Positions 32,866 to 41,786 of a stretch of DNA of 64,000 bases are shown here, piece by piece. The stretch's first letter is position 1, and each line of letters starts with the position of its first letter. The notes beneath the pieces are model-generated. The model made no database searches. It saw only the letters and a list, made by a program, of their open reading frames with translations, and had not been told where the DNA came from. Source of the DNA: JAUVRX01 sp049664225 (GTDB lineage Bacteria; Acidobacteriota; Thermoanaerobaculia; Multivoradales; JAHEKO01); the NCBI GenBank assembly GCA_049664225.1, contig JBATEX010000111.1:18226-82225 (forward strand), read 5' to 3'. Both the position numbers and the translations under genes were made by a program.

Positions 32866-34515
32866 ATGAGCCCGACACCTGTTCCCCGTCCTATTGGCCA
32901 AGTCGCAGCGGATCTCGGTGTGCGACCCGAGCACTTGGTGCCCTATGGAGACGACAAGGCCAAGATTCGGCTCGAGGCACGAGATAGCGGCAGAACGCCT
33001 GGCAAGCTGGTATTGGTCTCCGCCATCACGCCGACCAGTGCAGGCGAAGGAAAGACCACGACCTCGATCGGGCTGGCACAGGGCATGACCAAGATCGGCA
33101 AGAAAGTCTGCCTGGCGCTGCGTGAGCCTTCCCTGGGACCGACCTTCGGCTTGAAGGGCGGTGCCACCGGCGGCGGCAAATCCGTGCTGGTACCCACCGC
33201 CGACATCAACCTTCATTTCACAGGTGATTTTCACGCCATCACGTCTGCCAACAACCTCCTGGCATCGATCGTCGACAATCACCTCTACCACGGCAAGAAG
33301 CCGAGAATCGACTCGCGCCGGGTCCTCTGGCGACGGGTGATCGATCTCAACGACCGAGCTCTGCGTCACGTCGTGATCGGGCTCGGCGGCAAGCTGCAAG
33401 GTGTTCCCAGGGAGACTGGATTCGACATCACTCCCGCCTCCGAGATCATGGCAGTTCTCTGCCTCGCCGAGGACGCCGACGATCTTCGAGCCCGACTGGC
33501 ACGGCTTCTCGTGGCGTTCACCTACCGCAACGAACCGGTGACGGCCGCCGAACTGGAGGCGGTCGGAGCGATGATGGTGCTACTGAGGGACGCCTTGATG
33601 CCGAATCTGGTACAGACAGGCGAAGGAGTTCCGGCAATGGTTCACGGCGGACCCTTCGCCAACATTGCCCACGGCTGCAACTCGGTCATCGCCACCAAGA
33701 TGGCAATGGCCCATAGCGATTGGGTGATCACGGAGGCCGGTTTCGGCTTCGATCTCGGAGCGGAGAAGTTCTTCGATATCAAGTGTGTGTCTGCCGGTCT
33801 GAATCCTGCCGCAGTCGTCCTGGTGGCGACGGTCAGGGCGCTGAAACGGCATGGAGGAGTGCCCAAGGCGGAGCTCGACAAGCCGGATCCGCAGGCCGTC
33901 GAGCGTGGATTGGGCAACCTTCGCAAGCACGTCGAGAACATTCGCGCTTTCGGTGAGACTCCCGTGGTGGCTCTGAACAAGTTCGGCGGCGACACTCCAG
34001 ACGAGATTGCGATCGTACGTGAAGCCTGTCAGGCCATGGGAGCTCCATTCGCCGTGTCGGACATTTTTGACAAGGGTGGCGACGGGGGCATCGAGCTGGC
34101 AGAGACGCTCGTGCATCACGCCGAGAAGGCCTCGGGTCCGTTCCGGCCGCTCTACGATTGGTCGGAACCGGTGAAAGTCAAGATCGGCAAGATCGCTCGG
34201 ACCATGTATGGAGCCACCGAGATTGCCTACACCAAACCGGCGGAGCGACAGCTCCAGAGAATCGAAGAGCTCGGCTACGACAACCTTCCGGTCTGCATGG
34301 CCAAGACGCCCACGTCGCTGACTGACGATCCGACACTCGCCGGGCGCCCGACCGATTTCGGTATTACCGTGCGTGACTTTGTCGTCTCGGCGGGAGCCGG
34401 ATTCGTGGTGCCGCTGCTGGGCGACATCATGCGCATGCCTGGCCTGCCGGTGACGCCGCAGGCGAGCCGCATGGACTTGGAGGGTGGAGAAGTGAAGGGT
34501 TTGTTGGGAGGATGA
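32866..34515 (+). CDS. fhs: Formate-tetrahydrofolate ligase
   Basis: A 549-residue enzyme, close to the usual 555-560. The P-loop is TSAGEGKTTTSIGLAQGM; strong family blocks are REPSLGPTFGLKGGATGGG, VHGGPFANIAHGCNS, TEAGFGFDLGAEKF and VVALNKFGGDTPDE. It forms 10-formyl-THF from formate, THF and ATP. Possible roles are feeding one-carbon units for purines and fMet or, in reverse, harvesting ATP. No Wood-Ljungdahl genes are adjacent. The folate-using partner folD is not in the window. Confidence 0.97.
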   Translation: MSPTPVPRPIGQVAADLGVRPEHLVPYGDDKAKIRLEARDSGRTPGKLVLVSAITPTSAGEGKTTTSIGLAQGMTKIGKKVCLALREPSLGPTFGLKGGATGGGKSVLVPTADINLHFTGDFHAITSANNLLASIVDNHLYHGKKPRIDSRRVLWRRVIDLNDRALRHVVIGLGGKLQGVPRETGFDITPASEIMAVLCLAEDADDLRARLARLLVAFTYRNEPVTAAELEAVGAMMVLLRDALMPNLVQTGEGVPAMVHGGPFANIAHGCNSVIATKMAMAHSDWVITEAGFGFDLGAEKFFDIKCVSAGLNPAAVVLVATVRALKRHGGVPKAELDKPDPQAVERGLGNLRKHVENIRAFGETPVVALNKFGGDTPDEIAIVREACQAMGAPFAVSDIFDKGGDGGIELAETLVHHAEKASGPFRPLYDWSEPVKVKIGKIARTMYGATEIAYTKPAERQLQRIEELGYDNLPVCMAKTPTSLTDDPTLAGRPTDFGITVRDFVVSAGAGFVVPLLGDIMRMPGLPVTPQASRMDLEGGEVKGLLGG

Positions 34516-34528
34516 GGTAGGCAGTCCA

Positions 34529-34554
34529 CCGGGAGGCCGTACTGGCCCCCCCGG
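34529..34554. terminator. Possible hairpin between convergent genes
   Basis: CCGGGAGGCC (34529-34538) can pair imperfectly with GGCCCCCCCGG (34544-34554) around a 5-nt loop, in the 61 bp between fhs and the convergent cytochrome gene. There is no T-run on either side, so it is only a weak terminator candidate. Confidence 0.35.
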
Positions 34555-34576
34555 CTGCTCTGTCAGCGGCTCGAAG

Positions 34577-35053
34577 TCATTCGGCCTGGATGGAGTCTAG
34601 GTACAGCACGAGCTCGCGGATCTTTCGAATGGCCCGCTCTTCTGCCGTCTCGTCCTCGCCGGAGGGCTCGGCACCCGACGTCTGAAAGACGTCTCCCCAC
34701 ACGGGCATTTCCTTCATGCCGTGCCCGCGGACCTCCTCTCGCCCGTCGACCGATCTCATCACTCGGTCGGCGGGAAAGGTCCCGTTGTTCTCCTGAGTCA
34801 GGACCGTCAAGTCGGTCGGCTTGACAGTCAGAAGCTCTGCCAGGGTGCCGTCACCTTTGGCTTTGGCGCCGTGACAGTTGATGCAGTAGACGCGATAGGT
34901 CACCCGTCCCTTGGCGACCAGGAAGGCTGTGTCCTCCGTCGCGCTGTCGGCGGGTCCGGCCGCTGAGAGCAACAGGAGCACCGCAGCACACACGAGGATC
35001 GCGCCGCGCGCGACGCTTAGCAGCAATTGGCCACGGTCTTCGCGGTATGTCAT
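34577..35053 (-). CDS. Monohaem c-type cytochrome, periplasmic
   Basis: About 158 residues from the Met at 35053, which is preceded by GGGGGAGGTAGGT; a longer frame exists but lacks this site. An N-terminal signal segment (VARGAILVCAAVLLLLSAAG) is followed by the haem site CINCHGAKAKGDG. Met in GMKEMPVWGD is the likely axial ligand. The spacing and TDLT and MPVWG blocks match small class I cytochromes c of the cytochrome_CBB3 type. It stands alone, with no oxidase genes nearby, so its redox partner is unknown. Confidence 0.87.
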   Translation of the reverse strand: MTYREDRGQLLLSVARGAILVCAAVLLLLSAAGPADSATEDTAFLVAKGRVTYRVYCINCHGAKAKGDGTLAELLTVKPTDLTVLTQENNGTFPADRVMRSVDGREEVRGHGMKEMPVWGDVFQTSGAEPSGEDETAEERAIRKIRELVLYLDSIQAE

Positions 35054-35333
35054 ACCTACCTCCCCCTCCTTCCAGGGTCTTTCGAGGTTCTTCAGTCTCA
35101 ATACCGTAAGACTACTCTTCTGGCGCCGATTTCACAATGGAACTACTTGGAGCAGACGGCCCATTCCTGACTCGAGCCAGCCCGGACTGGCGACCCTGTT
35201 CCGGTGGTGATCGGTCAGACGGGTAGGGCGCGTGTCTTGATCGGGAACGAGTGCCGATTCATAATTCCCACGCCTGTGACATTCAGCGTAGGCCCGACCC
35301 ATTGTAGGTCAGGTCGGAAAGAGACTACGACAA

Positions 35334-35645
35334 GTGCGACAAGTCCTCGAAGAGATCGAAGGTTGGAAGAAGCAGGGCTCGGGTGTAGCTCTGGCTACCG
35401 TGGTCAAGGTCTGGGGCTCGGCACCCCGCCCGCTGGGCTCCAAGATGGCGATCAGGGACGACGGAGAAATGGTCGGATCGGTCAGCGGTGGCTGCGTCGA
35501 AGCGGCGGTCTGTCAGGAGGCGAAAGGAGTGCTCGTCTCAGGTGAGCCCAAACTGCTGCGCTATGGGGTGGCGGACGAGGAGGCCTGGAGTCTGGGACTG
35601 AGCTGCGGAGGAGAGATCGAAGTGTTCATCGAGAAGGTGGCCTGA
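35334..35645 (+). CDS. Stand-alone XdhC/CoxI N-terminal domain protein
   Basis: A 103-residue protein starting at GTG. It is the XdhC_CoxI domain alone: ALATVVKVWGSAPRPLGSKM, GEMVGSVSGGCVEAAVC and LSCGGEIEVFIE, with the GGCVE and SCGG cysteines intact. In XdhC this domain is fused to a C-terminal Rossmann domain; here the next gene, 1 bp on, supplies it. XdhC-type proteins bind molybdenum cofactor and help insert its sulfurated form into xanthine-dehydrogenase-family enzymes. No such enzyme is encoded in the window. Confidence 0.88.
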   Translation: MRQVLEEIEGWKKQGSGVALATVVKVWGSAPRPLGSKMAIRDDGEMVGSVSGGCVEAAVCQEAKGVLVSGEPKLLRYGVADEEAWSLGLSCGGEIEVFIEKVA

Positions 35646-35646
35646 G

Positions 35647-36399
35647 GTGCAGGAGGCAATATTCAGGACGCTTCGATGCTCGCTTGTAGATCAGGAGTCG
35701 ATCGCGTTAGCCACAGTGGTGGCAGGCCCGGGAGTCGGCTGCCAGCTCCTGGTTTGGCCCGGTGGTCAGACCCTGGGGGACCTCGGGTCGCCGAGACTGA
35801 ACCAGCGCGCCTCCCTCTATGCCGAACAGCTCATACCTGCCCAGCAATCCGCTCGCAAGGCTTTTGACAGCGACCGAGCGACGGTCGATGTGTTCTTCGA
35901 GGTCGTGGCGCCACCTCGGAAGCTCGTCGTTGTCGGTGCCGTCCACGTTGCCGAACATTTGATTCGACTGGCTCGGGAGCTGGACTTCGAGACGGTAGTT
36001 GTCGATCCGCGAGCGGCATTTCTGAGCCAGGAGAGGTTTGCCGGTGCAAGCCTACGAATCGGCGCCTGGCCCCAGGAGGCCTTTCGGCAGGTTGGTATCG
36101 ATGAGAGTACCTTCGTGGCAGTGCTGAGTCACGATCCCAAGATCGATCTACCGGCGATCGAATCGGCACTGCGGAGCCCCGCTCGCTACATTGGAGTGCT
36201 GGGATCGAAGAAGTCCCACAAGAAGAGACTGTCGAAGCTGAAGGACATGGGCTTCTCCGCACTGGATCTGGAACGACTGCATGCTCCCATAGGCCTCGAC
36301 CTTGGCGGGCGGCGAGCCGTTGAGATCGCCCTGGCAATCGTCGCTCAGATGGTCGCGGTTCATCATGGGCGGACAGGCGACCCAAAGGATGCTCGCTGA
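35647..36399 (+). CDS. XdhC-family protein with Rossmann domain and degenerate N-terminal domain
   Basis: A 250-residue protein, GTG start. Residues 1-85 retain the outline of an XdhC N-domain (SIALATVVAGPGVGCQLLV) but lack the GGCVE motif (GDLGSPRLNQ stands there). Residues 88-240 form the Rossmann domain: LVVVGAVHVAEHLIRLA, VVVDPRAAFLSQERF, VAVLSHDPKIDLPAIESAL and YIGVLGSKKSHKKR, all typical of XdhC_C. With the preceding gene it rebuilds a complete XdhC, probably as a heteromer. The MocA-like gene overlaps its 3' end. Confidence 0.88.
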   Translation: MQEAIFRTLRCSLVDQESIALATVVAGPGVGCQLLVWPGGQTLGDLGSPRLNQRASLYAEQLIPAQQSARKAFDSDRATVDVFFEVVAPPRKLVVVGAVHVAEHLIRLARELDFETVVVDPRAAFLSQERFAGASLRIGAWPQEAFRQVGIDESTFVAVLSHDPKIDLPAIESALRSPARYIGVLGSKKSHKKRLSKLKDMGFSALDLERLHAPIGLDLGGRRAVEIALAIVAQMVAVHHGRTGDPKDAR

Positions 36400-36988
36400 A
36401 TCGACCGTCTCGGGTGTGCTGCTGGCAGCAGGCGCCTCGCGGCGATTCGGTGCAGACCTGCCAAAACAGCTGTGGCCCGTGGCAGGCGAAGCTCTGGTCA
36501 GGAGAGTCGCAAGGCGTGCGCTGGGCTCGCGGTTGAGCGAGGTCATTGTGGTCGTGGGCCATCAGGCGGACCGGGTGACGGCCGCACTGGTCGGGCTGCC
36601 GGTCAGGATCGTCGAAAATGCGGCCCATAGCTCAGGTCAGGCCAGCTCAGTAAGAGCCGGTCTCGAGGCGGTCAGCGGCGCGGCTTCTGGCTCGCTCTTC
36701 ATGCCCGTGGATCAGCCGCACCTGGAAAGCAGACTGATCGATGGCTTGATTGAACTGTTCGAAGCAACAGGCGGACCGATCGTGGTGCCCACCTTCCGGG
36801 GAACCAGAGGTGCGCCCGTGCTCTTCGCCCGAAGCTTGTTCCCCGAATTGGCGTGCCTCGAGGGGGACGCTGGAGGGCGGCAGCTATTGCCGCTTCACGC
36901 TGACGAGATCATTGAGCTGCCCTTGGCAGACTCAGCCGCGCTGAAGGACGTAGACACCCCAGAGGATCGGCAGCGACTCGGGTTCTAG
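36365..36988 (+). CDS. MobA/MocA-like molybdenum cofactor nucleotidyltransferase
   Basis: About 207 residues. GVLLAAGASRRFGADLPKQL is the NTP-binding loop with the Lys of the MobA/MocA family; FMPVDQPHLES is the acidic metal site and GTRGAPVLFARSLF the substrate-binding region, with LEGDAGGRQLL. MocA adds CMP to molybdopterin for xanthine-oxidase-type enzymes, fitting the two XdhC-type genes upstream, which it overlaps by 35 bp. Met at 36389 is an alternative start. The Rossmann loop in the partner and this gene support one cofactor-maturation operon. Confidence 0.85.
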   Translation: MGGQATQRMLAESTVSGVLLAAGASRRFGADLPKQLWPVAGEALVRRVARRALGSRLSEVIVVVGHQADRVTAALVGLPVRIVENAAHSSGQASSVRAGLEAVSGAASGSLFMPVDQPHLESRLIDGLIELFEATGGPIVVPTFRGTRGAPVLFARSLFPELACLEGDAGGRQLLPLHADEIIELPLADSAALKDVDTPEDRQRLGF

Positions 36989-37010
36989 GGCGGCAGGCTA
37001 GGTGAGTTGT

Positions 37011-38207
37011 CTAGGGTGGCTCCTTCCGCAGACAGCCGAGATCGAGGGATCGAGCGACGGTATCTGCGATTGCCAGGCCCCCAAGGGTCGGTCGAAGGCG
37101 GGACCGATCGACAATGGCCAATCCCCGCTTCACGAGCTCATCTATGGTCGCTCGGTTGTCTCGCCATAGCGCTGGTCCCAGTCCGCCGGGCAGGTTGTCG
37201 AAGTCGACGCCGGCGTAGGTTCTCAGGCCCAACATCAGGCTCTCCAGGACGAGGCTCTCCCGGCCCAGGTCCTCGGCACTTTCGAGCGGAGGGCGGCCTG
37301 CATCCAGAGGCGCCATCCAGGCCTTGATCTTTCGCGGGTTCCACCATCGACGACCCCGGGCAAAGGAGTGGGCGGAGGGACCTAGCCCAAGATAGGGGGA
37401 GTGAGACCAGTACTTCTGATTGTGGAGGGAGCGATGCTGGGGGCCAGCGGCGAAGTTGGAAACCTCGTAACCCGGCATGCCGCCTGCCGCCAGGTGACGA
37501 TGGGTGAGCATGAAGAGCTCCGCCTGGTCGTCGTTGTCCATCTCCATCAGCTCACCCCGCAGTTGTCGAAATCCGAACGGGGTTCGGGGATGAACGGTCA
37601 ACTGATAGCAGGACAGGTGATGCGGCCCGGCCGCCAGAGCCTCGTCGAGATCGTTTTGCCAGGCTCTTGGTGACTGGTCTGGAATGCCGTAGATCAGGTC
37701 CATGGCTACCGTATCGAATCCGGCGGCGAGGGCGTTGTCGAGACCCCGCCGCGCGGCCCGCGGTGAGTGCTGTCGTCCCAGGAAGGCGAGATTGTCTTCG
37801 GCGAAGGACTGCACGCCCAGACTGATCGTGCGAAATCCCATCTGGCGCCAGGTCGTTGCGGTTTCCAGGGTGACATCCTCGGGATTGGCCTCCAGGAATA
37901 GCCAGGCGTCCTCGCGGACGTGCATCTTGGCCCGAACTGCCTCGAGGATGCTCTCGAGGTTCCCGGGCGGCAGCATCGAGGGGGTACCGCCCCCGAAGTA
38001 GATCGTGTCGAACGCCTCGCTGGGCGGTTCACGGACCAGTTCTGGCCAGCCGGATTCGGTCAGGAGCTCGATTTCCAGTGACAGATGTTGCAAATAGCGA
38101 GTCTGCCAGGATCGATCTCCGGTAAGTACGGAGAAATCGCAGTACGGACAGATATGGGTACAAAAGGGAACGTGGATGTACAGCCCGGGGCCGTCGAATT
38201 CACTCAC
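37011..38207 (-). CDS. hemW: Radical SAM heme chaperone HemW
   Basis: A 398-residue protein beginning GLYIHVPFCTHICPYCDF, where the Cx3CxxC cluster motif (Cys16, Cys20, Cys23) binds the 4Fe-4S centre. IYFGGGTPSML, ISLGVQSFAEDNLAFLGR and DLIYGIPDQS are the HemW/HemN-like blocks. It lacks the second N-terminal extension of true oxygen-independent coproporphyrinogen oxidase HemN, so a heme-chaperone role is preferred. It overlaps lepA by 4 bp; lepA-hemW pairing is common in bacteria. Confidence 0.93.
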   Translation of the reverse strand: MSEFDGPGLYIHVPFCTHICPYCDFSVLTGDRSWQTRYLQHLSLEIELLTESGWPELVREPPSEAFDTIYFGGGTPSMLPPGNLESILEAVRAKMHVREDAWLFLEANPEDVTLETATTWRQMGFRTISLGVQSFAEDNLAFLGRQHSPRAARRGLDNALAAGFDTVAMDLIYGIPDQSPRAWQNDLDEALAAGPHHLSCYQLTVHPRTPFGFRQLRGELMEMDNDDQAELFMLTHRHLAAGGMPGYEVSNFAAGPQHRSLHNQKYWSHSPYLGLGPSAHSFARGRRWWNPRKIKAWMAPLDAGRPPLESAEDLGRESLVLESLMLGLRTYAGVDFDNLPGGLGPALWRDNRATIDELVKRGLAIVDRSRLRPTLGGLAIADTVARSLDLGCLRKEPP

Positions 38208-40003
38208 TTCTGGGGGTCGGACGTGAGTACCGCCATGAAGGCCGATTGCGGAATTTCCACTGCTCCGACCACCTTCATCCGCTTCTTGCCTTCACGCTGC
38301 TTCTCTAGCAGCTTCCTCTTGCGAGTGATGTCACCGCCATAGCACTTGGCCGTGACGTCCTTGCGGTAGGCGTTGATAGTCGAGCGGGCGATGATCTGGC
38401 CGCCGATGGCCCCCTGAATGGCAATCTTGAACTGCTGTCGTGGGATGGTCTCCTCGAGTCTCTCGCAGTAGCGCACCGCCCTTGCCCGGGACATGTCGCG
38501 ATGGACCAACTGGGAGAGTGCATCGACCGGCTCGCCATTTACCAGGATATCGACCTTGACGAGATCTGTGGGCCGGTAGTCCAGCATCTCGTAGTCGAAG
38601 GATCCGTACCCTTGGGTGACGGTCTTGAGCTTGTCGTAGAAATCGAACAGCACCTCGGCCAGGGGGAGCTCGGAGGTCAGGTCGACTCTGCCGACGGACA
38701 GATAGTTGAAGGTTGTGTTCAGGCCCCGCTTCTCCCGGCAGAGCTCCATGACGACGCCAATGTAGCGCTCGGGCATCATGATCGAGGCCTTGATGTAGGG
38801 TTCGGTTGCACTCTGAATCTGTGACGGGTCGGGGTAGAGGGTCGGATTGTCGACCGCAATCTGCTCGCCACTCTGCAGTGTGATCTCGTAGCGCACCGAT
38901 GGGGCAGACAGGATCAAGGAGAGGCCGTACTCTCTCCTCAGCCTCTCTTGCACCACATCGAGGTGGAGGAGGCCAAGGAAACCGCAGCGAAAGCCGAAGC
39001 CAAGAGCGACGGAGGAGTCCTTCTCGTAGGTCAGGGCCGCGTCGTTGAGGGCCAGTTTGTCGAGCGCAGTCGTCAGATCCTCGTAGTCGTCGGTGGACAT
39101 GGGATAGATCGAGGAGAAGACGACTGGCTTGGCCTCCTTGTATCCGGGTAACGGCTCTTCAGCAGGATTCCGGGCTTCGGTGATGGTGTCGCCGATCGCG
39201 ATGTCGCGCACGGTCTTGATGCCGGCGATGACATAGCCCACTGCTCCGGCCGACAACACGTCCGTCTTGACCCGGCGAAGCTGGAGTTGCCCCACCTCCT
39301 CGACCTCGAACTCTTTGTCGCTGTGCATCAGGCGGATCCGCTGACCCGGGCGAAGGCGACCGTCCTTGACTCGACAGATCATCACGACACCCCTGTAGGG
39401 GTCGTATTGCGCATCGAAGATCAGGGCCTGAAGCTTGGCCTCGGGGTCGCCGATGGGTGGCGGAAGCTTGTGAACCACGGCTTCGAGGACATCTTCGATC
39501 CCGATCCCCTGTTTGGCCGAACAGAGAACGGCCTCGTAGGGATCCAGCCCGAGGTCTTCCGATATCTCCTCCCGGGCGCGCTCGATATCGGCCGACGGCA
39601 GGTCGATTTTGTTGATTACCGGGACCAGCTCGAGGTCGTACTCCAGTGCCAGGTAGAGATTGGCCACCGTCTGCGCCTCGACCCCTTGCGACGCATCGAC
39701 CAGCAAGAGAGCGCCTTCGCAGGACATCAACGAGCGCCGGACTTCGTGCGAGAAGTCGACATGTCCGGGCGTGTCGATCAGGTTTAGCGCGTACCGATTG
39801 CCATCTCGGGCCTCGTAGAGCAGGGTCACCGTGTTGCTCTTGATCGTGATACCTCGCTCGCGCTCGATATCCATGGAATCGAGAATCTGGTCTCGAAATT
39901 CCCGGTCCTCGACGGCCCCACAGCTCTGGATCAGGCGATCGGCCAGGGTCGATTTGCCATGATCGATGTGAGCGATGATGCAGAAATTGCGGATCGAGTC
40001 CAC
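38204..40003 (-). CDS. lepA: Elongation factor 4 (LepA), ribosomal back-translocase
   Basis: A 599-residue GTPase of normal LepA length. G1 is AHIDHGKSTLADRL, G3 is DTPGHVDF, G4 is NKIDLPSADIE. The LepA-specific C-terminal domain is visible as KCYGGDITRKRKLLEKQREGKK (cited as KCYGGDITRKRKLL and EKQREGKKRM). It acts on the ribosome during elongation and biogenesis. It is first in a two-gene operon with hemW. Confidence 0.97.
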   Translation of the reverse strand: MDSIRNFCIIAHIDHGKSTLADRLIQSCGAVEDREFRDQILDSMDIERERGITIKSNTVTLLYEARDGNRYALNLIDTPGHVDFSHEVRRSLMSCEGALLLVDASQGVEAQTVANLYLALEYDLELVPVINKIDLPSADIERAREEISEDLGLDPYEAVLCSAKQGIGIEDVLEAVVHKLPPPIGDPEAKLQALIFDAQYDPYRGVVMICRVKDGRLRPGQRIRLMHSDKEFEVEEVGQLQLRRVKTDVLSAGAVGYVIAGIKTVRDIAIGDTITEARNPAEEPLPGYKEAKPVVFSSIYPMSTDDYEDLTTALDKLALNDAALTYEKDSSVALGFGFRCGFLGLLHLDVVQERLRREYGLSLILSAPSVRYEITLQSGEQIAVDNPTLYPDPSQIQSATEPYIKASIMMPERYIGVVMELCREKRGLNTTFNYLSVGRVDLTSELPLAEVLFDFYDKLKTVTQGYGSFDYEMLDYRPTDLVKVDILVNGEPVDALSQLVHRDMSRARAVRYCERLEETIPRQQFKIAIQGAIGGQIIARSTINAYRKDVTAKCYGGDITRKRKLLEKQREGKKRMKVVGAVEIPQSAFMAVLTSDPQK

Positions 40004-40175
40004 GTTGGGTGTTCCCCTATGGGCAACCGCAGTCCCGTTTCCATCAGGGCCTGGGCCATCAGAGCCGTGAGTTTACCTCTGATGGTCGCGGCGTGAGAGG
40101 TCAATTCACCGCCGAGGGCCGGATTTGGCGCTAGAATGGGGCTACCGTCAGCCTTGTGGCGCCCGGACTTGCCTG

Positions 40176-41786
40176 ATGACCGGTAATAACCAGGATCCTC
40201 TGTCGTCGAGTCGCTCGCCTGCCGAGCCTCTCGTTGTGCTGGAGTTCTCCAGCTTCGAGGACTTTCTCGAGAGCTGCTCTTCGCGGATCTCCTCGGCGGG
40301 GCTCTTTCTCGAGGCCGAACCGAGAGAGCGTGTGGGCTCACCTCTGCGCTTCGAGCTCCGCATCCGCGACGGATTCCGCCTGCTCCGAGGCGAAGGGGAA
40401 GTCATTCGGGTGCACGACCCTTTGCCAACCACGGGCGAAGTCGCCGGGGTTACCGTGCGTTTTACCAGCCTCGACGAGGCCAGTCAGAAACTCCTGCCTG
40501 TGGTGCTGGATCACCTCCACCAGAGAGGTATACCTCTGCTCGATCTGGCAGCGGAAGAGTCTAGTGCCGAGGTCGAGGTCACGGCGCACGATTCAGCCGA
40601 CCAGGAGCCCGTCGAAGTCACCCTGGAGGATCTCTGGGAGGAGTTCGAGGTCGCAGCGATTGGTCAGGTGGTCGCGTCGGATGGGGTCGAGAGCTCGGCA
40701 GACGTTTCTTCTGAGCCGCTGCTTGCCGAGGTAGGGCAGCTCGCGATCGAAGCCGACCGGGAGGAGACAGGGGAAGATCTGGTGGCGGCTGCCAGCTTGC
40801 TCGACGATGTGGAGTCGGAACTCGAGGCTGAGGAGTTAGTGCCGGAGGACGAGACAGAGGTGGGGACTACGACTGTAGCCGAAGACGAGGCGGACCTCGA
40901 CGAGGAGGATACGACCGAGGAAGAGGATGGGGAAGCTCCAGAGACAGAGGCTCTCGACCTGGCCGGAGTCCTCCCGGCGGCTCTGGGAGGAGCGGACTCC
41001 CTGGATGAAGACGTGGAGCGGCTACCCGACGAGATGGCCGAGGCCGAAGAAGCCTCCTCCAGCTTCTGGCAGCAGGTTCGAGAGCTCTGGCTGCTGATTC
41101 TCATGGCTTTCCTGGGCGTCCTCATCGGCCTGGTGGTGTACTTGAGTTTCCGAGATGGGTTCCAGTGGCCATGGTCTTCGGACGTTGGTCTGGGGCAACC
41201 TGCGTCGACCGAGCTGCTGGCGGATGATCTGGAAGAGGCGCCTGAGAGACGGGAGATCATCGCGGCTTTCGATTTCGAAGATCCTGCCCAGGCCGGCGCC
41301 GGGTTCCGGGGGGCGTCAGAAGGCGAGACGCCGGCTGAGTCGGCGACGCCGCCCAAGGTCATTCGAGTGGATCCGGCGCCTGGGACTCTTCCTCAGCGGG
41401 CCGGCGCGCAAGACAAACCACCACCCCAGCCAACTTCCGGCGTGGTCCTGACCGGCGTAGATCGCATCACCTGGGAGGAGTCTCAGAATCAGACCGTTTT
41501 GACCCTCTGGGGAGATGGTCCCTTCGATACCGATCAGCTGGTGGTGTTCCGACTGGATACCGACACGCCGCGGCAAGTCGTCAAGATCCTGGGCGTATCA
41601 CGGCCCTTCTCGAGGCGCAATCTGGCAGTGGGCACGAGCCACGTCTCGGCGATCCGAACCGGCCTGCATACGGGCGACGCGGGTCAGGAGCTGCATGTCG
41701 TGGCCGATCTGGAAGATTCGGCGGTGAGGATGCGCCGGATGGAGCCCGAGGGCTCCCAACTTCACGTCTATTTCTCCAAGCTCTAG
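40176..41786 (+). CDS. PilZ-like / acidic linker / transmembrane / AMIN-domain protein
   Basis: About 536 residues from the ATG at 40176. Residues 15-125 resemble the short PilZ variant of deltaproteobacteria (SAGLFLEAEPRERVGSPLRF, GEGEVIRVHDP, GVTVRFTSLDEASQKLL). Residues about 135-300 are an extremely acidic, low-complexity linker. A single transmembrane helix (LWLLILMAFLGVLIGLVVYL) is at about 304-324. The last 110 residues, outside the membrane, resemble an AMIN domain (VDRITWEES, FRLDTDTPRQVVKILGV, LHVVADLEDS). AMIN domains bind peptidoglycan in PilQ and amidases. It may join cytoplasmic c-di-GMP-type sensing to the periplasm. Its stop overlaps the convergent gene's stop by 4 bp. Confidence 0.72.
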   Translation: MTGNNQDPLSSSRSPAEPLVVLEFSSFEDFLESCSSRISSAGLFLEAEPRERVGSPLRFELRIRDGFRLLRGEGEVIRVHDPLPTTGEVAGVTVRFTSLDEASQKLLPVVLDHLHQRGIPLLDLAAEESSAEVEVTAHDSADQEPVEVTLEDLWEEFEVAAIGQVVASDGVESSADVSSEPLLAEVGQLAIEADREETGEDLVAAASLLDDVESELEAEELVPEDETEVGTTTVAEDEADLDEEDTTEEEDGEAPETEALDLAGVLPAALGGADSLDEDVERLPDEMAEAEEASSSFWQQVRELWLLILMAFLGVLIGLVVYLSFRDGFQWPWSSDVGLGQPASTELLADDLEEAPERREIIAAFDFEDPAQAGAGFRGASEGETPAESATPPKVIRVDPAPGTLPQRAGAQDKPPPQPTSGVVLTGVDRITWEESQNQTVLTLWGDGPFDTDQLVVFRLDTDTPRQVVKILGVSRPFSRRNLAVGTSHVSAIRTGLHTGDAGQELHVVADLEDSAVRMRRMEPEGSQLHVYFSKL

